64,000 nucleotides of DNA from positions 1-64,000 of the forward strand of contig NZ_DS483475.1 in NCBI RefSeq assembly GCF_000154285.1, written 5' to 3'. This stretch comes from Amedibacillus dolichus DSM 3991 (GTDB lineage: Bacteria > Bacillota_I > Bacilli_A > Erysipelotrichales > Erysipelotrichaceae). The position numbers and the translations under genes are program-made. Under the pieces are notes generated by a model. It was not told the DNA's origin. It was given only the letters and a program-made list of their open reading frames with translations, and ran no database searches. Below, in pieces: positions 62,758-64,000 of this stretch (position 1 is its first letter; the number at the start of each line of letters is the position of its first letter).

Positions 62758-63419
62758 GTGTAATCGAAGTAAAAAATATTGCAAAGTCATTTGGTTCAAA
62801 GCGAGTTTTTCATGACTTTAGCTTAGATATTGAAGAACATACCTTTGTTGCAATCGTCGGAGAATCGGGATCGGGTAAATCGACACTCTTGAATATGCTT
62901 GGTCTGCTGGATCGTCCGGAAAGCGGAGATATAACTTTATTTGGGAATGTGAATGTGAAACCTTTTTCTTTCCAAGCACAAAGGCTATTAAAAACAAAAA
63001 TCGGCTATTTGTTTCAAAATTTTGCCTTGATTGAAGAAAAAAGTGTTGCTTATAATTTGAATCTAGCTTTTGATAAAGAAAAGAAAGTTGTTAAAGCCGA
63101 AAAAATACGGAATGCTCTTGCGAAAGTTGGTTTAATCGGATATGAGCAAAAGGAGGTTTTTGAATGTTCCGGAGGTGAGCAACAAAGAATCGCTATTGCG
63201 CGATTGTTGTTAAAACCTTGTGAGCTGATCCTTGCAGATGAACCAACCGGTAGTCTTGATGAAAATAATAAGCAGGAAATCTTTTCACTTTTGAAGCAGC
63301 TACAAGCAAGCGGCAAAACAATTGTTGTTGTAACACATGATAAAGAGCTTATGGAAATTGCAGATAAAGTGATCGTGCTTGAGAAAGCTGATCATGCTGC
63401 TAAGCAGGCAGTTGCTTAA
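62754..63419 (+). CDS. ABC transporter ATP-binding protein, lactococcin 972 export group
   Basis: The 221-residue ATPase has Walker A GESGSGKST, Q-loop LFQNFALIEEK, signature CSGGEQQRI, Walker B LILADEPTGSLDE and the switch histidine VTHDKEL. The segment GYLFQNFALI is typical of the ABC ATPases of lactococcin 972-like loci and of the wider MacB/LolD type. It pairs with the preceding FtsX-like protein, whose stop it overlaps. Confidence 0.88.
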   Translation: MSVIEVKNIAKSFGSKRVFHDFSLDIEEHTFVAIVGESGSGKSTLLNMLGLLDRPESGDITLFGNVNVKPFSFQAQRLLKTKIGYLFQNFALIEEKSVAYNLNLAFDKEKKVVKAEKIRNALAKVGLIGYEQKEVFECSGGEQQRIAIARLLLKPCELILADEPTGSLDENNKQEIFSLLKQLQASGKTIVVVTHDKELMEIADKVIVLEKADHAAKQAVA

Positions 63420-63443
63420 GATTCAGGATCAAGAGATAAAATG

Positions 63444-63464
63444 AAATATGAGTGAATCATATTT
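63444..63464. repeat. Short inverted repeat before the last gene
   Basis: AAATATGA and TCATATTT form perfect arms around GTGAA, without a T-run. It shares an AT-rich ATATTTG element with the inverted repeat at 59887. It may be an operator or a small hairpin. Confidence 0.35.
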
Positions 63465-63525
63465 GTAGTCCACACTTAATTATTGCATTAACATATTTTT
63501 GCTTTTATCTAATGGAGGTGAACCT

Positions 63526-64000
63526 ATGAAAAACAAAGCTAATATCTTTTTATTCACTGCATGTCTGTTTACATTTGGACTAATCGCTTATAATATGCTT
63601 ACTTATGAAAAAAATCAAATTGAATTTAAGGAAATCGAGGAAGTAATTACAATCGATTGGGAAGAACGAGAGCAGGCAATCAATCCCAAGGACTTTGTTT
63701 CTGCTTATGATGAAGATGCTGTTTACTTGGCTAGTAATTTTGAAATCATGTTAGTAAATGTAGAGCAGCCTTTAGTTATCTCGGCAATTTCACAAGAGGA
63801 TCGTCATACGTTTGCGAAAAAAGAATATCGGTTGCTTATTAAAGATGAAAAAGATCCGGTTATTGAGTATCATGGTCCAAAAGTTATCAAGCATGCGGAT
63901 ATGAATGATTTTCGTTTAGAGGATTACCTAGAGGTCTATGACATTGGAGATACTACCGCAGAGAAGTATCCGCTAACCTGTAAAGACAGCCTTACGGAAT
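63526..64000 (+). CDS. Membrane-anchored extracytoplasmic protein, cut by window end
   Basis: The frame is open from ATG 63526 (GGAGGTG upstream) to the end of the window, giving at least 158 residues. Residues about 6-24 form a membrane helix or signal anchor. The rest is hydrophilic, acidic and probably extracytoplasmic, with no lipobox and no recognised domain. Same strand and position after the ABC pair suggest it belongs to the same locus, but it may have its own promoter in the 106-base gap. Confidence 0.65.
   Translation, partial: MKNKANIFLFTACLFTFGLIAYNMLTYEKNQIEFKEIEEVITIDWEEREQAINPKDFVSAYDEDAVYLASNFEIMLVNVEQPLVISAISQEDRHTFAKKEYRLLIKDEKDPVIEYHGPKVIKHADMNDFRLEDYLEVYDIGDTTAEKYPLTCKDSLTE

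Noticed and set aside
1-64000. CRISPR array, rRNA operon, prophage or complete insertion sequence
   Set aside because: No regularly spaced repeats, rRNA-like sequence, phage structural genes or intact transposase were seen in any region.

Overview
The window comes from a low-GC, endospore-forming Firmicute. The best guess is a member of the Erysipelotrichia. Reasons: AT-rich sequence with purine-rich ribosome binding sites; sporulation genes (spoIIM, spoVAC-D-E-F, a dacB-like gene with spmA and spmB, yqfC and yqfD); a single-chain glycyl-tRNA synthetase in place of glyQ/glyS; and long blocks of gene order like the Bacillus chromosome. The genus cannot be fixed from sequence alone. No rRNA, CRISPR array, prophage or intact insertion sequence was seen.

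Layout. 1-7.5 kb: spoIIM and a CtpE-like P-type ATPase (minus strand), an ABC-F ATPase, a broken Rpn/PD-(D/E)XK gene, a membrane glycosyltransferase and plsY. 7.6-12.1 kb: parE-parC. 12.3-17.4 kb: a lipoprotein, a NUDIX hydrolase, the spoVA operon and a GNAT acetyltransferase. 17.6-21.9 kb: scpA-scpB, then dacB-like-spmA-spmB behind a sigma-E-like promoter, then rluB. 21.9-26.6 kb: rsmE, an unknown gene, mtaB, murE and rpsU.

26.6-45.4 kb is the familiar yqfC-yqfD-phoH ... ybeY-dgkA-cdd-era-recO-glyS-dnaG-rpoD-trmK block. A complete phosphate module is placed between phoH and ybeY: a PhoP/PhoR-like two-component system, pstS-C-A-B and phoU. It also carries a tRNA-Glu and a VanY-like peptidase. 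The usual pgpH is absent. PhoP-box-like repeats precede both yqfC and pstS. The PstS-like protein is circularly permuted, and PstA carries a large extracytoplasmic insertion. 45.5-58.4 kb: ispH, a DEAD-box helicase, nfo, a lipoprotein, ispG, a class B penicillin-binding protein broken by a one-base frameshift, rpmG, an MBL-fold hydrolase, an MFS transporter, rpsO and pnp.

58.5-64 kb is accessory. A divergent XRE regulator with a long helical (TPR-like) C-terminus faces a 61-residue secreted, acidic, cysteine-rich peptide. A lactococcin-972-type ABC export/immunity pair follows, then a membrane-anchored protein cut by the window end. This is the best candidate for an undescribed system: a peptide bacteriocin or signal with its own regulator, transporter and possible immunity functions. 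All functional claims rest on motifs, gene order and family knowledge; no database search was run.
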